DNA of 64,000 nt from Metallyticus violacea. Lineage: Eukaryota > Arthropoda > Insecta > Mantodea > Metallyticidae. This document shows, in pieces, positions 47,818 through 59,586 of the stretch. Location: contig CM060831.1 of the NCBI GenBank assembly GCA_030762175.1, forward strand, positions 71,765,001 to 71,829,000. The letters run 5' to 3'. Within the stretch, counting starts at the first letter, position 1; every line of letters starts with the position of its first letter. The notes beneath the pieces are model-generated. The model was not told the origin of the DNA, searched no databases, and saw only the letters and a program-made list of their open reading frames with translations. The position numbers and the translations under genes were made by a program.

Positions 47818-48205
47818 CGGGCTGTTGTGCCCAATTTAAACAGAGCTTTCGCCGGCTGACTACGGCCAGCATCAACAGTGTAGTGAGAAGTATGTGGTCA
47901 TGTGGTGTCGTGGCTAGCCAGATACGAACCGATCGATATCGATACTGATGTAGGAGCAGATGGATGCGGAAGGGTAGTATGCTCCCAAATGAACAGAGAT
48001 AGTGGTTTTCGCCTCAGCAACACGTCCTTCATAACAGCTTCCCCTTTCCCCTCCAAATGCTACTACGTCTGTGTCGATATCAATCGCCCGTGTCCTGGCT
48101 AGCCACGACTCCACATGACCAGATACTTCTCACTACACTGATGATGTAGTCAGCCAGCGAAAGCTCTGTTTAAGTGTTTTAAAACAAAGACCATAGCACA
48201 ACAGC
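47818..48205. mobile_element. Palindromic (foldback-like) element, ~140-bp arms
   Basis: Left arm about 47818-47955, right arm about 48070-48205, loop about 115 bp. The ends are GGGCTGTTGTGC and GCACAACAGCCC. Both arms contain AAACAGAGCTTTCGC, GGCTGACTAC, AGTGTAGTGAGAAGTAT, GGTCATGTGG and GTCGTGGCTAGCCA in inverted orientation. The left arm has a small insertion relative to the right (GGCCAGC) and lacks another near the end. Apparent 66-residue frames on both strands (WLARYEPIDIDTDV and WLARTRAIDIDTDV) are simply the two arms translated. No transposase. Confidence 0.85.
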
Positions 48206-50093
48206 CCCCTAAAATTTTAATTTTAACAGTTTCAAGTATGCTGTTTGAGTCTTATTTAATTTTATACTTCAAGATTCCGAATCTCTATATAAATGATTAT
48301 GAAGCGCAATATTTTATGTAATATTATTTTTTTTCTTTTCTAGCTCCATTCTTTAAATTTATCTTAACAAAGCCATTAATTTGACCAATTTAATAATTTT
48401 TACGGGTATCATTACTTGTATTATAAAACACTGCACAGCCAAGGAATATTAACTTGTTCAATAGTTTACTTTCAATAGTAACCTTACTTCCTTTTATATA
48501 AGGACTTAAGAAAACTTCTATCTTTTCAGAGAATAATTTTAAATTATATGATGTTATACTTTTTCCAATTCGAATAGTTCTTTGTAATATTCTTTCATTT
48601 TCAGCATAGAGAGGACACTATGGCATTCAGCTATCTCCTTATTCAATGACATACTTAAAATATTTGTTTATATCTTAGATACGTTCTTTTCTCAGGACTA
48701 AACATGATAGTTCTAAGTTTTAATAATGCAAACCCCACTTTACGAAGATATGTTGAGCAAAAGAGGGGTTAATCATATGTATACTTTATGCATGGTGTTT
48801 TCGTATGTTTATCCAACTTACTCATTAGATTTTGACAGAAAGGAGATTATTCTGGATGATTTTAAACTTTTTGTAGCCGAATATATCCCGTAGCGGTGGC
48901 CATACAAACTTTATGCAACTTCATTGTTCACGTATAAACTCATCCTCTGTGGCTATACGCGTTTCTGTATTCCTTTGTCATGATACCAGTGCCGTGTAAT
49001 TTATGTCCCTACAAAACATTACATATCTGTGTAAATAACCGCACGAAACTACATTTACCTACCATATGCATGCTAGCAGATTTTACAAAAACTAATCCAG
49101 CTATATTAAAGTTTTCTGCTCCCACCCATGGATTCTCCATGCGATTATAATAAGTATGATATTTGGTACATGTTGATGGAACAATTACCAAGACTTAATG
49201 AATGGCTTTTTGAGGGTGACACCTGTGATAAATTAGCGCAACATGTTTCCCACCTCATTACCGACCTCATCACAATGCGTTGATATTGTGCGTCATACAC
49301 AGACATCCGTGTTGTTCAAACTTTTCACAACAACTTCTGATAGCTTTGAGTATGCTTCAGCAACAGTCGACGGTGTTGAATTGAAAATGATTCGATAAGT
49401 GTGGACTAGAAATAAGCTACTTATTAAGTTCAAGGTACCACCGTCTAACTATAGCAATGGAAAACTTGAGCACGTTCGGCGTTAATTTCTCAAATCTCTA
49501 TAGCCGAAAATAAAGGCTCCATTTAATTAAATTAACACGGTTATAATTGATGTTAATAATTAATGTAAATATGATCTGATGCTTGTATGTAATTTGTATT
49601 AAGGGCATTGTATTCATTTAGATGGCACCTGCGCTAAATCTTTAGCAGGAGGTCATTATGTATTTGTGTGAAAGTACGGGTTACAATGCCGGACTGCTCG
49701 TTAAACTATGGAATGTGTCGTATTGACGTTTGCCCCAATGGAATTTTAAACAGTTCAACCAGGCACGAACTCGTTTCTTTTGAAAGGACTTAGGAAAACC
49801 ATTTGCTGATCCGAAAAACAGAATGTGCCTTTTTAACCAACGCAGAGAGGAGTATTTTTCAATAGGTAATGGTAACGGTGCACAATATTTCCCTTATATA
49901 TGAGGAAAACATCTACTCAACTCTACATATACTCAAAGGTAAGGCTCATTATCTATATGTGCTTCCGACCTTGTATGGCGCATTTTACCGGCTAATGCTC
50001 GACCTGTTGCCGGGGAGCCAAACCCTGCGATACGGCCGCCATATGTATTAATGATATATCACCTAAATTGAAAACATACTTATTGTTATGTTG

Positions 50094-50161
50094 TATATTT
50101 AAGGACGCTCTTATAACGTCTTTGTCATTATCGTCCCATTAAAGGGTCGATGCATTTTTCT
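50094..50161 (-). mobile_element. SINE-B tail fragment
   Basis: ATTTAAGGACGCTCTTATAA, CGTCCCATTAAAGG and a degraded CTTAGAGGCAT match the tail and body of the B family in the same order as the other copies. The head is missing. Confidence 0.6.
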
Positions 50162-52124
50162 TAGAGGCATAGGATATATTCACACAAAAGCACTTTATGT
50201 CACGTCTTATTAATTGCTTAATTGTCCATGGGAAACGTTTAGAAAAGTAAGTAAGTTTACATTTAACATCTAAACCCAGAGAAATAAATTAATTTGCTGA
50301 AATATTTGTTTCATTGTGTAAAAGCAAGTAAATTTGTTTAACTAAATTCTAAAATGTGAAATACTACAGTAACAACGTTTGAATAAGGATTGGTCCATAT
50401 AAGCCTTGCAATTTTGATGAAAATGAGGAGAGGATAACACTAACAAAGCAACATTAAATTAAGTTACCATATCAACAGACACAATAGCATTATACTCAAG
50501 TCTACTCAAATCAGTGTCTAACTTTAGAAAGTAAGCATTACCCTCTAGTTTGGGGTAGTATGTAAGAGGTATTTTGGTTCTTTTTAATGTACAGTGGCTG
50601 GAAAGTTATGTGGCCATGCTGATGATGAATTTTTTCCAACTGTTGCTGATTTGATCAGAGGTAGATCAAACACAACGGTGCAGCATCATATTACAACATT
50701 GGATGACTTATTTTTTATTAACGACAAGGACCAACGGCATATCTTAACCAAATCAGTAGCACTTTTTCTCTAGAGTTGAAAATGAAGTTTATGTAGATAA
50801 ACACAGGACGGTTAAGGAACTGAAAATTAATCTTTTTAATGCCTGCTCACTTATGATGTTATTGCAAAGATATGCTACTTGTAATAGAAAATTAGGAAAG
50901 GAAGACAACCTGCAATTGCTTTCTGCCGGAATAAATAGTAATAGATGCTCAACTTTTTTCCCTTTTGTAACTCAATATATGAGGCATAATCAACTGAAAC
51001 ACGTAGGGACTCACTCATTAAAATAAATCAAAACAATGAATTACAAGCTAAACGTAAACAGAAGCAGAGGTAAAGTTCCAAAACAGTTCAGTACCCCAAC
51101 CTTGATTTCATTGTTTTTGGAAGCGTTTGCCCTTCAGAAATTGAGTTGCAAGGTGATAGGGCAGCAGGAGGAATTTGCTACCATCTTCCTCGTATTGGCC
51201 CTTGGGTTTCAGACACAAATCCATGCGCTGTTCTTATACATCATCCGCAGAATCCATTGCGAACATATTTTTCCATATGCTTTCTTCATCATAGAGCGTG
51301 GAAGGTCGGGCGTTGACTAACCTCCTGCCCGAAACATGTGTGCTCAGTCCTTCACTGTTGTCTTCGATACACATTTCTCACTGTACACGGGATTCGTGTG
51401 ACGAATTTCATTCGGTTGACAAAACTCCGCTGTCAAAAATTGAATCACAGCAAGTTGTTGAACTTTTGACGAGTTCGGAGTCCCCGTTATATTTGCTCAG
51501 CGCCCGCACAGGCAAACTATGCAAGCCAACTGCACTTCCTACCGGGGTATGATGCTCTATACAGTTGCCTCTTGCCTCACCTCCTATCAACACTCATTGA
51601 TAAGCGCAGCTGAGCGAGCAATGGGGATGGAGTGGGTTTACAGAACATAAACTATATAAAAATCTATACATCTCTTATGTTCTCCATTAGTGCCTCCTTT
51701 TACATTTGAATGCTAGCTGAATTCATTCACAGATAAAAACGCTTTTACAAGCAAAATTAGCACATTCTTTTTATTTGATTGCTAGTTTTGCAGTGAAACC
51801 GATTTATTGTACATTTTTCCACTGAAACTGCAGTAAAAGGGAAGGTAAGCCATTTCATTCTGCTAAAAATATTTTCTATTTAACCCTAGATGTAAATATA
51901 TTTTCTGTCAAAATGTAAATATCTTGCTCGAACCTTCATTTAAAATTTCGCATATCCATACAAACGGCTGTCAAAATACATCATTCACTAACGCATGATA
52001 TGACGTATGCGATATCTCATTCTCCTGTCTGTTGTTTAATAATCGCTGCGATCGGACATATGACAAGCGATGCTTACTCAAAATATTTTTACCTCAATCC
52101 CAGGTGGCTTCGGAGCGACAGCAG

Positions 52125-52146
52125 ATTTTTTTTTTTTTTTTTTTTT
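52125..52146. repeat. Poly-T tract
   Basis: A run of 22 T; could be the tail of an unrecognised minus-strand retroposed sequence, but no element was identified next to it. Confidence 0.9.
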
Positions 52147-53519
52147 GCATACAAATTTATCCTATATAAACAATCGAGTGGCTGCCGGCGTAACTCACAG
52201 AATAAACACGTAAAGCAGATTGAAACGGTAAATTATTCAACGACAACAAATAGTCAAACCTAATAAATATAACCAGCAAGAGAAACACACTACGTGTCTA
52301 TTGGGCAAATGAAAGGAGGTACTTCTTTGAGTAATGAGAAGAAACACATGCATCAGCACAGATAGAACAGTAGCTAACGTTGTTAAGCTCTACTTTGGAC
52401 AAGAGCCCTGCAACTTCTGTTATTAAATGTACAGTACCCTCAAAAAGAAATAGTAATCTATTGTAAAATGCCATCTAAATTATCCACACAAATAAGAATG
52501 TGCAAAAATCCAGTGTACCTTTAGAAAAAAATGCATAATTACATTGTCTTATCTGAAAATTTTGTTCGTTTTCAAATTTTATCTGCAGTTTTGTAAACAA
52601 GCAATAATGTTGAATATTTATTAAGTTTAAAAAAATGTTGTGAAAATTTTTCCTAGTTTTCAGAACTACATATTTTTTTTAAAGATATCAAAGTCCAAAC
52701 TTATCGTGTTTAATGTAAAAAACAAACAAACAAAATAAAAGGTTTGCAGTAGTCAGCAAAAACATTACCATTTAAGAGTAGATCAAAAGTGAAAATCGAA
52801 AATTCTTAATAATTGAAAATAAAAGTTTTCAATTTTAAGAATTTTGGTTCACTAGTTATGGGGGTTATAAATAATACCTATTTACCCACGTACCTATCTA
52901 TATACATACCTATCTATTATATAGATTTTTTCAGATATGTCAATTTTGAGTTTTTCTTTTAAAAAAAAATACAGTTACGGCAATCAAAAGATTGATTGCT
53001 AAATGGGACCAGGTGTATTGAATGTTTTCAGAAACAATTCTATTTTTTCATGACGCTTTTTAAATTTTTGAAAGAACGTATTTTATGTTTTAGGCAACAA
53101 TTAGAATGTTCTCTTTGGCATACCTTATAAATTGGATTAACGTCCACCTTTCCGTTTTATTCGTACAGTTAGTACTAAAACATTTGCTACATTTTCTTCC
53201 ATCCATGGTTAAGTTTCGTTTTTTTAGTTGTCTATTTTAACACAGAGTAAATAGAAGATATTCACATAGACCACGTCGAAAATTACCATTTTTAGTAAGT
53301 CAAAAAAAAAAAAAAACCTTCTGACTATGTAAATTATGTGGGTATGTTAGTATCTTATATTTAATAAACATTAGTTTTTTGCATATTATATACCAAAAAA
53401 TGATTGTTGAACATGGGAATGTGTAACATGAGATATTTTAAACTAAAATAACACAAATTAAATTGTTATATTATTACTGAAATAGAAAATAATGCATTAT
53501 AAAATTGGCAAATTAAAGG

Positions 53520-54130
53520 AAACTATGACATATAGGTTGGAGTGTGTATTGGACATCCAGTTTAGAAGTTTGGGCTTCCCTTCCTGATGCAAGCCTTTGA
53601 AGAAGGAAATGGTGGGGGTAGGAATTGGGCTGTATGGGTGCTGCGGTAAATAATTTCTGCCCGCTGATCGCAGGTTTCACCACGACTGCTGCAACCACCT
53701 CATTCTTCTTCGATGAGACACTCTCGAGGGCGTTTCGCTGGATTTTGGCGGCTGCGAGCTGGCCGCCGGGCCTGAGTGGAACGGGACTTCCAAGGTGACG
53801 ACAAATAACGCTTCGTTGTTCTCTTTCCTGATATAGTTTATTTTACCAACATGAATATTCGGGCAAACCACGTCTCACGTCGAAAGACGGGCAAGGTAAT
53901 CTTGGTAAACACGTACGTTTATTGCATTGATCAAATGGTTCCGAGTGTGATGAAATTGTTAATTTAATTGAATTCTTAATGCAGCTCAATGAGTATCGGT
54001 AGTTAAAGTGGCGACTGGCACTCAAGCTTCGTTGTCGCTGGAATCGGAACTTGGTACCTAGGCCGCTCTTCCGCTGATCTCTGGGCGACGGTAGCGACAG
54101 GTATCTGGGCCTGGAAAATTCTGAGACTGA
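53520..54130. other. GC-richer stretch of unknown nature
   Basis: About 600 bp with CG-containing sequence (GGCGGCTGCGAGCTGGCCGC, GGCGACGGTAGCGACAGG) in an otherwise AT-rich region. Open readings of 60-110 codons exist on the minus strand (53513-53871, 53843-54175) but show no domain I know. It could be a diverged retroelement or part of an unrelated exon or regulatory island. Confidence 0.3.
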
Positions 54131-55863
54131 TGCAAGCTTTCTGCACGAGACATATAATATCAAGAAGATATTCATAGCTGTCTGTTACAACTTTATCAAA
54201 AAGTGGTTATCAATACACACATACTCTTAATTTTTTACTTTGATAGAAAATATAACATTCTTCTATCGGCACATAAGAGAAGATAAGCACTTTTTTTAAG
54301 GAACACTGAGTGAAAAATTGGAAGTAGGTCTTACTTGTGAAAGGAAATGACGGAAACTCTGAAAGTCATTCCTCAATGCCCAGCCACATCGGTGAAGAAA
54401 TTTATATTCAGAATATATCAGGAAAAATCCCTGTCTCTACTGCATTATGCTATTTGAGTTTAATGACGCAATTTCTCATTGATGGGTCGGGAGAAGTGGA
54501 CCAGTAAAATAGCACCAGAATTGTGTAAACTTCATAGTTCAGATTTCGTATTCTTGAAACTTCTGAAGACAAATGTTATGCTCTGGAAATCCTGTGCCTT
54601 TATCATTTTAAGAAGAATCTATTATTTACACCAAAAAATAGTCCAATATCCAAATAAGTTGAGAAAAATGATTGAAGTGACAGAATAAAGTTTATGGCTT
54701 CTTAAGCAATCAGAATTTCATCTAAAACACACATTTTATAAATCTACCAGTAATATATGACGAAAAGAGGACATATTTTATATTTTTATTTCCGTTTGGA
54801 TTCAGAAAATGGATGGCAGTATTTACTTAGAGAAATAGTTGCAAGTTGCAAGTCAGATTTCTTTGGCTGTATGTAATAGACAAGATACGAGTGCAGTATT
54901 GCAGTGCAATCAAGCGACGAGACAAAGGAAGTAGGTCATCCGGTCCTTTGAATACGTTTCCGTCAATTAATTTCAATGTAATTACAGAGGCCCTGGCGGC
55001 AGCCTTCTCGGTGATATATAGCTTCACCAGCAGTTCTAATTAATCACAAGATAAAGGCCTTTCCGTTTCTGAAATAACAACCGTAGAAAATCTTAAAACA
55101 CGTATTCTATTTCAAAATGAATACTCTTTCGCGCTAAAATATTTACGCTAGATCTTTCTCACACTTATTAAATGTCATCTTAATACTTAATGTACACAAA
55201 TTACAAGGAAAGAGCTACCCTTTCATTACTTATACATCACTTTAGGAAACAAAACACGCTTTTCATTATTGCACTGGTAAGTTTGAACATGCTTTATCAT
55301 AAATTTCTTAATTATGCTTTAATTATCAAAAAAAAAAAAAAAAAGAAAATTGCTCAGATTAGAAACATTAATGAACAAGAAGAAGGTCGAGTTTTAATAA
55401 AAATAACAGATGGAAAACAAAACACACGAAACTTTGACTAACTGCGTGCTTTTCTTCAAAGGAGAGCTTTAATTCTATTAAAAGTCCTATGAGGCACGAC
55501 ATACATTATTGAAAATAGTGCACGTTTTGTGATTTATCTAACACTATTTCCTTTTTATTAAACGTGTTTTTGTTAATATGTATGTATGCCTATACATATA
55601 AATGCTGCACAATTTGTAAAGTTAGAAGAATGCATAAACTCTTTTAAATATTAATAAGACCTAATAGAGAACTTTTGATAATGTACATATATGATAAATT
55701 AATTTACTTTCACATAATTTTTTTGCCGCGAATTAATGTTTCCTTTTTATATTCCATCGACTTTTATAAAAATATCCCATTTTCTTTTGTTATGTCCTCA
55801 CATATAACATCATTGCTATTGATAAAGAATTATAAGCATGTTTTGCACTCTAAGTCATTACTA

Positions 55864-56657
55864 CAGGATGTTTAAAAAGTAATAGTAACTAAGTCTATAC
55901 CTTTTAACAGTATAACATAATTTATGGTCTGAGTTTTGTTTATGTTTCAGAGAAGAATTGAGTGACAGCTGACATGCTATAGTATGCCATCCTGGAACGC
56001 ATATGGTGCATAGAGCAATATTTTCGGAATTATGGGACATAACGGAATGGTGCGCCTTCCCGAAATTCGTTGCAATCACTTTACAGAACCATTTACAGAG
56101 ACCTGAAATACTAAAGAAAACTAACCTGTTTTGAGTGGAAATGTTCCGGCAAACAGGTCCGTGTCACAATGAGGGACATTCAGGAACATCTATGGCTCAT
56201 GCTTCATTGAAAACGATGGTAAAACTAACGATGTCTACGCTATTGTTTACCGGCAAGTCCTTATCACTTCCATGCCGATTTACAGACTTTTGTGAATTCA
56301 TAGGCTTGAATTTTGACGCAGAAAATTTCCCTGCAAGACGAGGTCACACCACACATTGGCCATGGTAATGGACTCTTTCCAAATAAGGTCGTCCCCAGGG
56401 GATCTGCCTTTCCACCGTTTCTGTGGGACATTTTAAAGGAACAGTGTTTCCATCCGGTACCACGTACCCTTGACGACATTTGAGTCTGTGATATGTGATA
56501 TACCTTCAAATCACTGTGCTGTCATGCTTGCATATATCATTGATCGCATGCAGTACGTAGTGGATAATGAAGGGCACCGTATGGGACAATTAATTGTATA
56601 AGGACAATCAGAGGACCAGACAAAGTTTTCGGTTACGTTTTTTTTTTAAACATTCTG
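55864..56657 (+). mobile_element. Transposon with TA duplications, broken DUF4817-type transposase
   Basis: The inverted repeats are CAGGATGTTTAAAAAG and CAGAATGTTTAAAAAA, each with TA outside. Forward readings across frames give NGAPSRNSLQSLYRTIYRDL (the paired N-terminal linker segment), then RRKFPCKTRSHHTL. These are followed by RSSPGDLPFHRFCGTF and RNSVSIRYHVPLTTFESVI, which match WPPRSPDLS-CDFFLWG-LKE-CF-HPRTLDDI of these transposases. At 794 bp it is about half the expected size, and the catalytic centre is incomplete. Confidence 0.72.
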
Positions 56658-57029
56658 TAGTAGCAAAGAATTGGGATGTCCGGGTGAATTTCAAGTGATT
56701 TTTCTTGGACACCTGTTTTAAAAAGCTCCTTATAGTAGAACCAATATCCGAGCTACACTTTGCCTAGAAAAGACCTGCGCAATTTTAAAAATTAACGCAT
56801 ATCTGTTAATAACTTCAACTTGATATAACTTGAACAATAAGGTGCAGAAAATCTGGATATATTTTTGTTGTTGTACCATAGGTAAATTTAGTAAATTTCC
56901 GAGTTGAGTATAAGAAGAGTTTATCGTCCGTCGGCGTGGAGCGCTTGAGGCAGTATTACCAACCAGACCACCAAAAATCCATCGATTGCAATAGCAAACA
57001 ACTTAAGATGACACAAAAACTCATATTGA

Positions 57030-57480
57030 TTGCTGGTTCTTCAAGCTCTGACACCTACGGATCATGATCGACAACATGCATTCTGCAATGAATTGATTCA
57101 GATGAGGATTTTGCCATCAGGTTGATTTTCAGTGATGAATGCACCCAAAAATTAAGCGACATGTTTAACCAGCATAGTGTTAGTGTAGAACAATTAAAAC
57201 CCGCAAAGCACGCGTAAGAGATTCTCACAAAATGTATGCGTTATACATTTCACGTAACGTGGTTCTCAACTGAAACATCATATCTCATCTATCAACTTTG
57301 AGGCTTATGCCTCATATTTTAACAACATGGAGCAATTCCGCATTTTCATCACGAGGTTCTCAGGTATCTAAACTACCACGATGCTGGATCAGGCCATAAT
57401 GATCTGTGTGTTTTGTCATGAGCCTCTGCTTGACAAGACACCTTGGCAGGTTTGTTGGGGTGGATAGTTAACGGAAATGG
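57030..57480 (+). pseudogene. Transposase relic of the DUF4817-type family
   Basis: Forward readings show PTDHDRQHAFCNELIQMRI, FAIRLIFSDECTQKLSDMFN and QHSVSVEQLKPAKHA. These correspond to LTPADK--R-EFC-EM, the FSDEATFH-SGKVNRHN catalytic block and the WG-ENP segment. Later QHGAIPHFHHEVLRYLNYHD corresponds to QQDGAPPH-H--VR-FLN, the block with the second catalytic Asp (changed to His here). Element ends were not identified. Frameshifts separate the segments. Confidence 0.72.
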
Positions 57481-57949
57481 AATATGTTTTTGATTAAACA
57501 TGGTTAGGTAATAGGGAAAATTAATTAGTTACATCAACAGGGAATTAGTTGATATAATATACTTTCTGGAGATGTGTTTATTGAGCGGGCCGATTTTAGA
57601 TGGGCCAGCCCTTTGTCTGTCTCCGGTTGTTTCTGATCACTTCCCGCTGATCAATCTTGAATTTCCGTAGATGCCTCGACTATGCTGATGTTCTGAACAC
57701 CATATCCGGTCCCTATCGAAATGATGTTCCTCTCAGGGATTCTGCAAATTGCATGGAGATTTTCTGGAGTTGATCACAGGCAGGAAAAGACACTGGGTAA
57801 AACGTTTTCAAAAGAGTTGTTGTACAGTTCACATTGTTTATTTTAACAGTCACTTATAATTCCAGACACGTCTGGACCACTTGCAAGAAGTTGAACAAAA
57901 GTATTCCTGGGATTTTCTCTTATCGGTCACACATCGTAAAACTTTTTAA

Positions 57950-58213
57950 TGGTGTTTAACGCCCGTTTTTAATACTGAGGCACCACAGGCGGCGGTCACT
58001 GATAATACATGAAATGATAAATTGGGAAAGGATTTTTTAAGGAAGAAAACGTTCCAGGGTTAAGTTTAGGGTAACTCCCCGGCATTTTTCAATTATAAGG
58101 GCTGAGGAAAATCTGTAAAATATCTCAATCAGGGAAGAGGGACCTGGCGGGATCCGAACCTCAAACCTCCCGCTCACGAGTACGCGCCTTAACGACCTCG
58201 GCCAGCCTGGCGG
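57950..58213 (-). mobile_element. SINE-A copy A5
   Basis: Minus strand from 58213: CCGCCAGGCTGGCCGAGGTC (box A), GTTAAGGCGCGTACTCGTGAG, GGTTCGGATCCCGCC (box B), body and GCGTTAAACACC 3' end. Moderately diverged. Confidence 0.88.
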
Positions 58214-59300
58214 TACACACACCAAAATACTCCGACAACTTTGCTTATGACGTAAATCACACATTAAGCTAATTATTTACTATTTGAAATTCAGCGAGAC
58301 CTTACACTGCTTGATGTTCACTGCTTCCTACCAAATCCGTTCCTATTAAAATGTTTCTAATAACTCTTTCTATAAAACTGTTCCGAACAACTGTCTCCTC
58401 TCGATTGCGTCTACCAAATTGGACTGATCGATTGATCTACCAAACTGAACTGCTCGACTGCATCTACGAAACGGGACTGACTTGAAAAATACTTCCAAAT
58501 TCAGCTTTTTATCATTTCTTTACGCGTCACTATGCGAGAATTTAAATTTTAGAATATTCTAGACGCTTCCTAATCCTTATTCTCTGATTGGCTTAACATT
58601 TTGTGATAGAAGATTCTCGAAGCGAGAATAGAAAACTCGATTACTCATTGGCTGAAATTATTCCTTTCTTCCCCGCGTTGGATACGATATACTGTGATAT
58701 TTCTCTTTTTTAAGGGTCGCTTTCCCAAAGGTGAAAGCGAGCTTACATGCTTTACTTCAAGACCTTTTTAACAGAGGCTAGAATAGAAAGGCTCCTATGC
58801 TATTCAAAAGTTAACCTTACGAATGGCTCCAGACTGTCGCAACAGAAATACATACATATTTCTTCTTTAATACACATACCCTATCTTTGCCTCTTGTCAC
58901 TTCATAAATTATATACATTAAAAGACACATATTAATAAATGATTAAATCATAATACCTTATAATTAAGTTATTCTTTCTGCAGGAGTCGAATTCGGATGT
59001 CCCGCTACAACCCGAATATACAGCACATTGAGCCTAGGCAGAGAAAACTGGTTTTAAAAGTTAAACTTGATGCCCTATCCTGGGAGCGAATGTAAGGCAA
59101 AAAGCCAATAATATCCAAAGGAAGGAGGGAGGAGAAATTTGATAGGCTTAGAAACTATAATGTAGATAATATGTTTTCTTCCAAAGGCTGAAAGCTATTG
59201 AAAAGAAAGTATCTCCAAGACCAGAAACAAACTCGCCACCTTAACAGACAGTGGGGACCACTTGCTATAATGATAATGGTGTGCTTCGCCATCTGAACCC

Positions 59301-59586
59301 GCATCGCCACGGGTGGCCGAGGTCGTTAAGGCACGGACTCGTGAGCGGGAGGTCTGGGTTCGAATACCGCCAGGACCGTCCTCCCTGACTGAGGTATATT
59401 CCAGGTTTTCCTCAGTCCTCATAAATGGCAAATGTCGGGGAGGTACCCTAAACTTAGGCCTGGAACATTTCTTTCCTTAAAAATAAATCCTTTCCCAATA
59501 AATCATTTCATCTCATGTATCATCAGTGTCCATCGCCTATGGTGTTTCAGTAGTAAAAACGAGCATTAAACACTATTCATTCATTT
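59301..59586 (+). mobile_element. SINE-A copy A6 with 7-bp target duplication
   Basis: CGCCACGGGTGGCCGAGGTC, GTTAAGGCACGGACTCGTGAG and GGTTCGAATACCGCC (box B), then CCAGGTTTTCCTCAGTCCTC, CATCTCATGTATCATCAG and GAGCATTAAACACTATTC. TGAACCC occurs at 59294-59300 and 59587-59593. Close to A3 in sequence. Confidence 0.92.

Noticed and set aside
48120..48175. Hammerhead-ribozyme-like core (CTGATGA ... CGAAA) in the right arm of the palindromic element
   Set aside because: The closing pair of stem II does not form (U opposite C), and no strand able to form stem III follows the GAAA. The left arm lacks CTGATGA. Treated as coincidence unless multicopy alignment shows otherwise.
53843..54175. 110-codon minus frame as a missing Ig exon of the Sidestep-family gene
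   Set aside because: No cysteine/tryptophan Ig pattern and no flanking splice sites in a phase matching the 40514 acceptor.
54827..55043. Paired open frames and a CCGTCAATTAATTT stretch resembling an rRNA primer site
   Set aside because: The resemblance is limited to about a dozen bases, with no flanking rRNA similarity. The minus frame has no Ig or other recognisable pattern.
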